Positions 45,841 to 54,179 of a stretch of DNA of 64,000 nucleotides are shown in pieces; the first letter of the stretch is position 1, and every line of letters begins with the position of its first letter. The position numbers and the translations under genes are program-made. The notes under the pieces are model-generated. The model saw nothing but the letters and a program-made list of their open reading frames with translations, was not told where the DNA came from and ran no database searches. Origin of the DNA: Alteromonadaceae bacterium Bs31 (GTDB lineage Bacteria > Pseudomonadota > Gammaproteobacteria > Pseudomonadales > Cellvibrionaceae); contig FXAI01000003.1 of NCBI GenBank assembly GCA_900177435.1, forward strand, positions 457,985-521,984. Reading direction: 5' to 3'.

Positions 45841-47301
45841 TTAAAAGGCGTAATTAAGCCCAATAGAAATATTGCCACCGCGAGGCACTTCTGTACCGTC
45901 AATTTTTACGCTATCGGGCGAAAGCGATGCGTCCACGTTAACATACTTCAGGAAGGTAAAACCGACAGCAAAATACCCCAGCTCCGAACCTGCCAAGTTT
46001 TGGTGATAACCCACGCGCAGGTCTGGAAATATCCAGCTACCGGTGTGGTAACCACCACTCAGATTTAACCATTGGTATTCAAAGCCGAGAATATCTTCTA
46101 CAGCATTGGCGTCAAGCGCGGCATTAAAACTCCACTTATCATTAGTGCTGGTGTAATTTCCCTGCAGAGAAAGTTGAGTTTTCAATTTATACGTTCCGGC
46201 GTTTTCAACAGCCTGGATCATGTCCGGGTTGGTGAAAGTACTGGTGTCCAGCTCAGGAAAATCAAATTCCTGCGCGATGACATCTTTTACCGTGGCACCG
46301 AGGCTGTAATTGTCTGCAACCCACATAAGGCCAGCATTTAAGCCAAAACCCGTTTCGTTGTTAAAATTCGCGTCGCGAAGGTCGTCAAAAATACCTTCCG
46401 AATCAGTAATATCGCCGATGCGAAAAGCGACGTTACTTAGCCCTGCTAGCACGATTTTGGGTGCCACACCCCAGTAAAGATTTCCACTGGAAAAATCACC
46501 CGCCTCGCGGCTGTAGCTGAGCGTGAATTCTTCGATACTTGCCGCACGCGTCAGCAACAGGCTGTCGTTTTCAAACTCCACATTTACCGAGCCGTCCGAA
46601 GGTTGCACCGTAAGAAAAACACCTCCGCTTAAATCAAAGCGAGTGGTTGGAGAACCGGTATCCAGGTTATATGCATTTTGCAAAGCCGTTAATGCGGTTT
46701 CAGGCTCAAAGCCCAACTCATCGACCACACCCAGCAGACCGGATGAGATACTGCCTGTGTAATCCAGTGCAAAAGTACCGCCAGCCACATCCTTATTAAT
46801 TACCATTGAAAACTGGGAGTCCAAATTTGCGCGAGCGTAGCCCTCTGCAGCAACCAGAGTGAGCACTGCGGTCAGACGAGCCGCTTCAGCGGCCACAGCA
46901 TCGATTAATGCGTCTAGTTCGGGGTTAGCGATATCAATGCCATCAAAAATCAGATTACCGCCGTCGCCACCGGTATTGCCGCCGCCATCGCCGCCACTGC
47001 CACTATCGGTCAGAAAGGGCTCCAGCCCGTCGATCAGGTCGAAAATGTTCTGCACATCTCCATACTCCAAACCACCAGCGCCACTCAGCTCGCCAGCTAC
47101 TGTCTTGTCCTTCATGCGCGATGCCGCCAAAGAGGCCGCAGCAGGGTTATAACGCACGCCAGATAGCATGGCCTCGCCAGATACAGTGCCATAGGTCTGA
47201 CTTTTTCCAGAATTGGTAACACCCATCGCCATAACGGAGGGGGCGGCAAGCATTATTAGCCCGAGCGCTATTAATCCTCTTACCATAGGTTTTTGTTGCA
47301 T
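45841..47301 (-). CDS. TraF-like outer-membrane beta-barrel protein
   Basis: About 486 residues with a signal peptide (about 1-25, ending VMAMG). There is a Gly/Asp-rich loop near residue 100, a helical region with many Ala and Glu residues (about 115-160), and a C-terminal half of alternating beta strands ending in NYAF, as outer-membrane barrels do. The pattern matches the family named conjugal transfer TraF (TraF_2), which is common in chromosomes with no conjugation genes and is related to FadL/PorV-like barrels. The ATG at 47301 has GGAG 6 bp upstream and is preferred to the one at 47313. The role is unknown; the pectin-gene context may or may not matter. Confidence 0.65.
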   Translation of the reverse strand: MQQKPMVRGLIALGLIMLAAPSVMAMGVTNSGKSQTYGTVSGEAMLSGVRYNPAAASLAASRMKDKTVAGELSGAGGLEYGDVQNIFDLIDGLEPFLTDSGSGGDGGGNTGGDGGNLIFDGIDIANPELDALIDAVAAEAARLTAVLTLVAAEGYARANLDSQFSMVINKDVAGGTFALDYTGSISSGLLGVVDELGFEPETALTALQNAYNLDTGSPTTRFDLSGGVFLTVQPSDGSVNVEFENDSLLLTRAASIEEFTLSYSREAGDFSSGNLYWGVAPKIVLAGLSNVAFRIGDITDSEGIFDDLRDANFNNETGFGLNAGLMWVADNYSLGATVKDVIAQEFDFPELDTSTFTNPDMIQAVENAGTYKLKTQLSLQGNYTSTNDKWSFNAALDANAVEDILGFEYQWLNLSGGYHTGSWIFPDLRVGYHQNLAGSELGYFAVGFTFLKYVNVDASLSPDSVKIDGTEVPRGGNISIGLNYAF

Positions 47302-47581
47302 GTTGTTCTCCATTGCAAAATGTGGGAAGTAGTATGGGGGGGAAGATAAGGGAATTATAGATCAATAGTGTAAAGCGCAAGTGCGATTATGTGAGGTCCT
47401 CGCCACCAATAAATTTTTGCCAGGGGCCTGTTATGCAATCAAAATACTGCCATACCCGCCATCAATCAAATTTATGTGACAGCCCTACCTGCCACGCCTG
47501 AGCGACCTCCACACCCGAACAAACTTGCATACTAGTGCTCGCTCAGATATGGTTTTGCTCTTTACTGCTGGAGTAACGCTG

Positions 47582-48790
47582 TTGAAAATTGTTGAGGCCA
47601 AAGTCATTGTTTGCAGCCCAGGGCGTAATTTTGTCACCCTTAAAATTATCACCGATCAGGGCATATATGGCCTGGGTGACGCCACCCTCAATGGCCGAGA
47701 GAAAGCCGTTGTCAGCTATCTGGAAGACTACCTTTGCCCCGCCTTGATAGGTCGAGACCCGCAGCGCATTGAGGATATCTGGCAGTTTTTCTATCGCGGC
47801 GCCTACTGGCGCGGTGGCCCGGTAGGTATGACCGCCCTTGCAGCAATCGATGTCGCCCTGTGGGATATCAAAGCCAAACAGGCGGAGTTGCCACTCTATC
47901 AGTTACTGGGTGGCCGCAGCCGCGATGGCATAATGGCCTACACTCACGCCACCGGGCAGGATATCGACAGTACCCTGGACGAGCTCGCCCGTGCGGTAGA
48001 GCAGGGCTATAAAGCCGTGCGCGTGCAGTGCGGTATTCCGGGTATAGCCTCCACCTACGGCGTCCCCAAAAACGGCAAAAGCTATGAGCCCGCCGATGCA
48101 GACCTGCCTCACGAATGCAGCTGGTCCACTGAAAAATACCTCAACTACATCCCGCAGTTATTTGAAGCCGCTCGAAAGCAGTTTGGCGATGAGTTGCACC
48201 TGCTACATGATGTACACCATCGCCTCACCCCCATCGAAGCGGCGCGCCTCGGCAAAGAGGTTGAACCCTTCCATTTGTTCTGGCTTGAAGATTGCGCAAC
48301 AGCGGAAAACCAACAAAGCTGGAAATTAATTCGTGAGCATACAACCACACCCTTAGCCGTTGGTGAAGTGTTTAACAGCATTCATTGTTGCCGTGAACTA
48401 ATTCAAAACCAGTTGATTGATTACATTCGCTCAACCATCACCCACGCCGGTGGCATTACCCACATGCGCCGCATTGCGGACCTTGCCGCGCTTTACCATG
48501 TACGCACAGGCTTCCACGGCGCAACCGATCTCTCTCCTATAACCATGGGCGCGGCACTGCACTTCGACTACTGGGTGCCCAATTTTGGTATTCAGGAGCA
48601 CATGCCCCACAGCGAGCAAATGGAGCAGGTATTTTCCCACCACTATCACTTTGAAGGCGGTTATTTCACCCCCGGAGAAGCGCCGGGCCACGGTGTGGAT
48701 ATCGATGAAAAGCTGGCGGCAAAGTTCCCCTATAAGCGCGCCTGCCTACCGGTAAACCGCCTGGAAGATGGCACCTTGTGGAACTGGTAA
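47582..48790 (+). CDS. manD: D-mannonate dehydratase, enolase superfamily (ManD/RspA type)
   Basis: Dehydrates D-mannonate to 2-keto-3-deoxygluconate in hexuronate breakdown. From the TTG at 47582, which has GGAG 8 bp upstream, the protein is 402 residues, the standard ManD length, and starts [15 protein letters not shown]; the frame is open from 47525. The segment [14 protein letters not shown] near residue 75 is ManD-typical. Metal ligands are in [15 protein letters not shown] and AVGEVFN, with the following His as acid-base. Some relatives have low activity or use D-gluconate, so the exact substrate is inferred. It fits the glucuronic acid released by GH115 and uronides from pectin. Confidence 0.87.
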   Translation: MKIVEAKVIVCSPGRNFVTLKIITDQGIYGLGDATLNGREKAVVSYLEDYLCPALIGRDPQRIEDIWQFFYRGAYWRGGPVGMTALAAIDVALWDIKAKQAELPLYQLLGGRSRDGIMAYTHATGQDIDSTLDELARAVEQGYKAVRVQCGIPGIASTYGVPKNGKSYEPADADLPHECSWSTEKYLNYIPQLFEAARKQFGDELHLLHDVHHRLTPIEAARLGKEVEPFHLFWLEDCATAENQQSWKLIREHTTTPLAVGEVFNSIHCCRELIQNQLIDYIRSTITHAGGITHMRRIADLAALYHVRTGFHGATDLSPITMGAALHFDYWVPNFGIQEHMPHSEQMEQVFSHHYHFEGGYFTPGEAPGHGVDIDEKLAAKFPYKRACLPVNRLEDGTLWNW

Positions 48791-48814
48791 GCGGAATAAT
48801 CAATCAGCTAAAGT

Positions 48815-48840
48815 AAGCAGTCCTATTGGGCTGCTTTTTT
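48815..48840 (+). terminator. Terminator after manD
   Basis: AAGCAG / CTGCTT stem extended by CC/GG pairs with a mismatch, followed by a run of T residues. Confidence 0.7.
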
Positions 48841-48902
48841 ATTGTTGTGTATGATGGCAAAGCTTAGTTGAGCGAACCTTCCGCTATAAACGAACAAGCC
48901 TT

Positions 48903-50042
48903 ATGAACGATCAGCCCTCTTCCTGCTGCAAACCCAAGCCTGTCAAACCCAGCTGCTGCAACAGCGAGGCAGACACTGCGCAGGCAAATGAAGTAACAAC
49001 AAGCACCAGCTGCTGCGATAGCAAAAAAGGTCGACCCGACTACCTGCTGTGGGGGTCCCTGGCCATTGTTACTCTGTGCTATGCAGTCTACTTGTCCCTT
49101 TCATGGATAGACCCCAGCCTGATTGATAGCAGAATCGGCCATTTCTCACACGCGGTCTACGATATTTTAAACACCATGGCCTGGGGCGCAGCGCTGGGTA
49201 TATTTATGGTGGCCTTGTTGTGCAAGGTTCCAAGAGACCTGGTAATGAGCCTGCTGGGCACCAACGGCGGCCTGCAAGGCATGCTGCGCGCAACCGGCGC
49301 AGGCTTGTTACTGGATTTATGCAGCCACGGTATTTTGATGGTGGGCGCAAAACTCTATGAGCGCGGCGCTTCTACCGGGCAAGTAATGGCCTTTTTAATT
49401 GCCAGCCCCTGGAATTCCTTTTCTTTAACGCTCATTCTTGTGGCCATGATTGGCCTGAGCTGGACACTGGCTTTTATTGTGCTCTCAGCGCTTGTGGCCA
49501 TTGTCACTGGTTTACTATTCGACATGCTTGTGCAGCGTGGCACCCTCCCGTCAAACCCTAACACCAGTGAGCTACCCGAGGATTTTGCCTTCTGGCCCGC
49601 CCTTGCAGCCACGCTTAAGCAGATCGATGTAAACCACCGCAGCCTGTGGCAATTTGCAATAGACGGCCTACGTGAGTCACGCATGGTTTTACGCTGGTTA
49701 CTGTTTGGTGTTGTGCTTGCGGCCCTGGTGCGCACCTTTGTGCCCGCAGATTATTTTGGCACCTACTTTGGCCCCACGGCACTGGGCCTTGGTATTACTC
49801 TACTGGTAGCCACGGTGCTCGAAGTATGCTCCGAAGGCTCTACACCCATAGCGGCCGATATCTTTACCCGTGCGGCCGCACCCGGCAACAGTTTTGCTTT
49901 TTTAATGACAGGGGTAAGCACAGACTACACCGAGATCATGGTGTTAAAAGATACAACGCGCTCCTGGAAACTGGCGCTGTTTTTACCGCTACTCACACTG
50001 CCGCAAATAATCATTATCGCTTTTGTACTCAACGGCCTTTAA
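48903..50042 (+). CDS. Copper/zinc efflux permease (SO_0444 family, ArsP-like fold)
   Basis: The product has 379 residues. The N-terminus carries three Cys-Cys pairs (SSCCKP, PSCCNS, TSCCDS) within 45 residues, probably a metal-binding tail in the cytoplasm. Eight or more membrane segments follow. The permease motif LLLDLCSHGILMVGAKLYERGAS near residue 145 and LEVCSEGSTPIAADI near 305 are typical of this family, as is the PWNSFSLTL segment. Members are linked to copper or zinc export; the family name is from memory. The flavoprotein gene starts 4 bp downstream, so the two are likely co-transcribed. Confidence 0.8.
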   Translation: MNDQPSSCCKPKPVKPSCCNSEADTAQANEVTTSTSCCDSKKGRPDYLLWGSLAIVTLCYAVYLSLSWIDPSLIDSRIGHFSHAVYDILNTMAWGAALGIFMVALLCKVPRDLVMSLLGTNGGLQGMLRATGAGLLLDLCSHGILMVGAKLYERGASTGQVMAFLIASPWNSFSLTLILVAMIGLSWTLAFIVLSALVAIVTGLLFDMLVQRGTLPSNPNTSELPEDFAFWPALAATLKQIDVNHRSLWQFAIDGLRESRMVLRWLLFGVVLAALVRTFVPADYFGTYFGPTALGLGITLLVATVLEVCSEGSTPIAADIFTRAAAPGNSFAFLMTGVSTDYTEIMVLKDTTRSWKLALFLPLLTLPQIIIIAFVLNGL

Positions 50043-50046
50043 AACT

Positions 50047-51228
50047 ATGAATGTGGATGTCATTGTCATTGGAGCAGGTGCTGCCGGCTTAATGTGTGCA
50101 GCAAGCGCAGCAAAGCGCGGGCGTAAAGTCATTGTATTGGATCATGCCAATAAACCAGGCAAAAAAATCCTGATGTCTGGTGGCGGCCGCTGCAACTTTA
50201 CCAACCTGGATATTCGCCCGGAAAACTACCTTTCACAAAACCCCCACTTTTGTAAATCCGCCTTGAGTCGTTACACACAGTGGGACTTTATTGCATTGGT
50301 AGATGAGCATGGCATTCCTTACCACGAAAAAACCCAGGGCCAGCTTTTTTGTGATAACAAAGCGTCCGACATACTTAATATGCTGCTTGAGGAATGCCAC
50401 AGGGCAAACGCAGCTATACACACCAGCTGCGCAATAACACAGATACAAAAAGATGAGCATTTTCAATTAGAAACATCACTGGGACATTTTTCCTGTGATT
50501 CTCTGGTAATTGCGAGCGGCGGCCTATCCATTCCCACCATGGGCGCGACAGGCTTTGGTTACCAGCTTGCACAGCAGTTTGGCCTACACTGCTTAAAAAC
50601 AGACGCCGCCTTAGTGCCCTTCACACTTTCAGATAAAAACCAACACCTGGCTAAATCACTCTCCGGGCTTTCACTAAAAGTAAATGCAACAAGCAAAACA
50701 AAAAACTTTATTGACGACCTGCTTTTCACCCACAGAGGCTTGAGCGGGCCCGTAATATTGCAGCTTTCCAACTACTGGCAACTCGGCGAAAGTATTGAAA
50801 TAAACCTTCTACCCACTCAGGACATACCTACGCTGGCAGATAACTGGAAGCAGGAAAAAACAAAAAAAGAATTAACAAGCCTGTTATCTCACCATCTACC
50901 CAAGCGCTTTATTCAGCAGTATTTAAGCGAGCTATGTGGTTTTGACCTCACTAAAACCATCAGCAGCTATTCCGCTGAAAGTATCGAACAGCTATCCAAA
51001 CATATTCACCACTGGAGCATCACCCCCTCCGGCACAGAGGGTTATCGAACTGCGGAAGTCACTTCCGGCGGCGTAAACACGGACGAGATATCATCGAAAA
51101 CCTTCGAAGCCAAAAAAGTACCCGGCTTATATTTTATTGGCGAAGTGCTGGACGTAACCGGCTGGCTTGGCGGTTTTAATTTCCAGTGGGCCTGGTCTTC
51201 TGGCTGGTGTGCCGGGCAGTATGTTTAG
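50047..51228 (+). CDS. FAD-dependent oxidoreductase, HI0933/YhiN family
   Basis: A 394-residue flavoprotein beginning with the dinucleotide-binding motif IVIGAGAAGLMCA. KPGKKILMSGGGRCNFTN near residue 40 and the C-terminal GEVLDVTGWLGGFNFQWAWSSG are signatures of the HI0933 (BaiN-like) family. These proteins bind FAD and probably reduce a small substrate; the physiological reaction is unsettled. The ATG at 50047 is chosen over 50023 because it begins the flavin-binding strand. It lies 4 bp after the metal-efflux permease. Confidence 0.9.
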   Translation: MNVDVIVIGAGAAGLMCAASAAKRGRKVIVLDHANKPGKKILMSGGGRCNFTNLDIRPENYLSQNPHFCKSALSRYTQWDFIALVDEHGIPYHEKTQGQLFCDNKASDILNMLLEECHRANAAIHTSCAITQIQKDEHFQLETSLGHFSCDSLVIASGGLSIPTMGATGFGYQLAQQFGLHCLKTDAALVPFTLSDKNQHLAKSLSGLSLKVNATSKTKNFIDDLLFTHRGLSGPVILQLSNYWQLGESIEINLLPTQDIPTLADNWKQEKTKKELTSLLSHHLPKRFIQQYLSELCGFDLTKTISSYSAESIEQLSKHIHHWSITPSGTEGYRTAEVTSGGVNTDEISSKTFEAKKVPGLYFIGEVLDVTGWLGGFNFQWAWSSGWCAGQYV

Positions 51229-52278
51229 TTTGGATTAGTGTAATTAAAACGCAGACTATTTTAGTAAAGCGCACACATTTGCAACTAATTTCAGAGGGAG
51301 CATTCCTTTAGCTTACTGACTTTCACAGGTATTTGAAAAGCCTGCGTCTTTTGTCTATTTGTCGGCCGAATAGAACTACCGGATTTTATTTTCAACTTGC
51401 ACAGCTGGCTAAGAAACGCCAGAGGCCTCTACCGGTAAACAGTGGACCTTAAAAATGGAATGTTAGATGTGAGGCCTGATAAACATAAGGCAGCCTCGCC
51501 CCAGCCGTAGACTCAGTGACGGCAAGGTTAAGGGGCACAATAATCGCAAGAACGATAACCGCTATCTGGCTTGGGCCTTTACTGATACTGCAAACTTTGC
51601 CATAGGGCGCAGCGACAAAGCCAAGGTGTTTTACACACGAAAAGCAACGGAAGTTAATTCCATCGTCGCTAGAAAAGCACTGGCTCATAAGCTGGCTCGC
51701 ACCTGTTACTGGAAATTACGTGAGGCTGTAAGGTTTGATGAATCGAAACTCTTTGCCTGAGTTTGATAGCGCGGCTACGCATGCTTAGGGGAGCTGCGAG
51801 GGGGAAGCTTATTTTTGCTTGCTGGCTTTCATAACTACCCACACACAAATAACCATACTTTTCATGGCAATATTAATTCGTTAAAAATGACATCCTTGTC
51901 AAGCTATGCGTAGGTGGGAGTTTTAGCCATAAAATCCATTCATACCGGGCATATATGCCTCGGTGACCAAGCTCCGCTAGCGAACAAATACACTCCAGAT
52001 GTCTATTCGCTCTATTTAAACGAACAAAACAGCTGTTTTCCTCCATCTCAATACCCAAGCTGATTAAAAGGTACACTTTAGCTTTGAGAATTACTCGAAT
52101 CGTTTTTCTCATAGAGACCACTCCCCAGCCGGAAATGAACCAATACAGCGGTGTTTTGTCAGTAGGAGCTATCGCCAAGGCGTTTGCGCTCATTTTTTTT
52201 AGTAGAAACTAGAGGATTTTTCGTGACGTTTCGTCTGATAAGGTGCGACGGTAAAAACAATAAGGAAAACTTGGACAT
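51229..52278. other. Gene-poor stretch with a transposase remnant
   Basis: Apart from the IS110 remnant at 51473-51760, I see no convincing gene. A 106-residue minus-strand frame at 51873-52193 has no signal, family resemblance or ribosome-binding site and looks like chance. The promoter of the sigma-factor gene should lie near 52200-52260. Confidence 0.6.
51473..51760 (+). pseudogene. IS110-family transposase, C-terminal remnant
   Basis: The plus strand reads, in one frame from about 51503 to the stop at 51758-51760, a peptide with RRLSDGKVKGHNNRKN, NRYLAWAFTDTANFAI and ARKALAHKLARTCYWKLRE. This matches the C-terminal transposase_20 region of IS110-family (DEDD) transposases, including their usual ending with FDESKLFA. 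The N-terminal catalytic part is absent and a stop lies at 51470. It is a relic and cannot transpose. Its presence just before the sigma-factor locus marks a past insertion or rearrangement. Confidence 0.85.
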
Positions 52279-52848
52279 ATGTCTAACAACAAAGAGCATG
52301 TCGGCACCCTGTTTATTTCAATTAGAAATAAACTAGAGCGAGTGGTTTCACATATTGTTCCTCCCAAGGAAGTTGAGGATATTGTCCAAGAAACTTACGT
52401 GCGTGTTTGCCAGGTGGAGAAACAAGACGAAATCCAACACCCACGATCCTTCATGTTAAAAGTCGCAAAGAATCTCGCTCTGGATCATTTAAAGCGCGCA
52501 GAGACTCGCCTGGTATCGAGTATTGAAGAAGATGAGAGTATTGAGTGGTCCATGCAAGGTAGCTTGTCAGACGAAACTTACAACAAAGTCGCTGCTAATC
52601 AGGAGTTCGAGCACTTTTGCGAAGCTGTGCGACAGCTCCCTGTTCAATGCCGAAAGGCCTTTGTGCTAAAAAAAGTGTATGGCTATTCTCAAAAAGAAAT
52701 AGCCTCAAGTTTACAAATTAGCGAGAGCACTGTGGAAAAGCATATTGCTAGTGGTATTAACCGCTGCGCGAAGTACATGTCAGCGCACGGTATTAGCCCA
52801 AAGCAATTAAAATCACCGCGTATCGCTGATCGTGGAGCTAAAAAATGA
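52279..52848 (+). CDS. ECF sigma factor, FecI-like
   Basis: A 189-residue sigma-70 family factor with region 2 (VEDIVQETYVRVCQ near residue 35, LDHLKRAETRL near 73) and region 4 (RKAFVLKKVYGYSQKEIA and SESTVEKHI near 130-155). AAGGA lies before the ATG. The stop overlaps the FecR start in ATGA, so the two are coupled. In FecIR systems the sigma factor directs RNA polymerase to the receptor operon when the receptor signals ligand through FecR; here the target is probably the STN-type receptor gene downstream. Confidence 0.93.
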   Translation: MSNNKEHVGTLFISIRNKLERVVSHIVPPKEVEDIVQETYVRVCQVEKQDEIQHPRSFMLKVAKNLALDHLKRAETRLVSSIEEDESIEWSMQGSLSDETYNKVAANQEFEHFCEAVRQLPVQCRKAFVLKKVYGYSQKEIASSLQISESTVEKHIASGINRCAKYMSAHGISPKQLKSPRIADRGAKK

Positions 52849-53915
52849 GCAAGGTAGTACCGATCCAACAAAGTGAACTTATAAATGATACGGCGAGTCT
52901 ATGGATAGCCAGACTTGATCGAGAATTAAACGATGAAGAAATGAAGGATTTAAAAGCATGGCTAGCACAAAGCACGCTTCATCGTGACGCGTTAATTGAA
53001 ATGGCCGAGCTTTGGGACCAGATGGACTGTTTGTCACGCCTGGCAACGCTATTTCCAGAAAAAGGCGTTGTCGCAACGGAAAAACGAAAGGGTTTTCAAC
53101 TTAATCACCTGACGGTTTATGCCGCATCCATTACCCTCGTATTGTCGGTGGCTATTGCTAGCCTTCTCGCTTTATCAACCGATATTACCTTACCGGAAGA
53201 TATAGTGGCTGCGTTCGGTGGCTCGAGTTACGAAACGGGTATTTATGAAACTGAAATAGGTGAGTTCTCATCAGTAACACTTTCAGACGGAAGCTCATTG
53301 GTGATTAACACAGATACCTTGGTTCGTGTTAGATATCAGGAAAACCTGCGCCTCCTCTATCTGGAACGCGGCGAAATCCACATTAAAGTCGCTCATGACA
53401 AGTCGCGCCCGCTGAGCGTGATTGCGGGTAGTAAAGTAGTACAGGCTGTTGGTACCGCATTCAACGTTCAGCGCCTTGGCGGTGATAACGTTGAGCTGAT
53501 TGTGACTGATGGCGAGGTTCTGGCTACTAATGACTATATCGACACGGGTGAGCAGAATTTTAAATCTCTTAAGCTCGATGACTCGGCATTAGCGCTTTCC
53601 CAAGGGGAAATCGTTGTTCTGGGCGTGAGTGACACAACCATCGATAAAATTGATTCCAGTGAGATTGAGGCAACCCTCAGCTGGCGGCAAGGCAATCTTA
53701 TATTCCGAGGAGAAACCTTAGAGCAAGCCTTGCAGGAAGTCTCCCGTTACACCGGTGTTGAGTTCAATATTGCCGATAGCTCCATCAAAAGCTTAAGAAT
53801 AGCCGGTATGTATAAAGCAGGCGATGTTAACGGCTTGCTTTTGGCCTTGAAACAAAACTTTAACATTTATGCAGAGAAAGATAGCAAGAACAATGTAACT
53901 TTACATGCGATTTAA
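52845..53915 (+). CDS. FecR-type anti-sigma / sigma regulator
   Basis: The product has 356 residues. The N-terminal cytoplasmic DUF4880 domain (ASLWIARLDRELNDEE, residues about 12-55) should hold the sigma factor. One membrane segment follows (about 88-110). A periplasmic FecR domain comes next (about 130-235; LSDGSSLVINTDT, LERGEIHIKV, VGTAFNVQR), then a C-terminal secretin/STN-like domain (about 275-350). Signal from the receptor's STN domain is passed to this periplasmic part. It overlaps the sigma gene and lies 264 bp before the receptor gene. Confidence 0.93.
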   Translation: MSKVVPIQQSELINDTASLWIARLDRELNDEEMKDLKAWLAQSTLHRDALIEMAELWDQMDCLSRLATLFPEKGVVATEKRKGFQLNHLTVYAASITLVLSVAIASLLALSTDITLPEDIVAAFGGSSYETGIYETEIGEFSSVTLSDGSSLVINTDTLVRVRYQENLRLLYLERGEIHIKVAHDKSRPLSVIAGSKVVQAVGTAFNVQRLGGDNVELIVTDGEVLATNDYIDTGEQNFKSLKLDDSALALSQGEIVVLGVSDTTIDKIDSSEIEATLSWRQGNLIFRGETLEQALQEVSRYTGVEFNIADSSIKSLRIAGMYKAGDVNGLLLALKQNFNIYAEKDSKNNVTLHAI

Positions 53916-54179
53916 GGAGCCTCTGAATTAGGTTTTGGAGATCCGTAGTGCCAGGCAAGTATATTTAATGAGTTCAATGCTTACTAATAAAAAGCAATAG
54001 AATAATCATAGTAACATCGAAATTGCCCGGCTGATGCCCCTTGTCTTTATTGATAGGTATCTGCAAAGGAACTTTATCCTGTTTTTTTGCTTTTTAGCAC
54101 AAGAGTTTTACGTTTTGTTCACGGTTACAATTTTAATAATATAGTTTCTACAAAACTCAAAACTGCGGAACGAATATTT

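Noticed and set aside
45841..47301. Evidence of a conjugative element from the TraF-like gene
   Set aside because: No relaxase, coupling protein or other transfer gene is nearby, and this family is common in ordinary chromosomes.
51873..52193. 106-residue minus-strand frame near the IS110 relic
   Set aside because: No signal peptide, domain or ribosome-binding site, and no gene-like neighbours on that strand.
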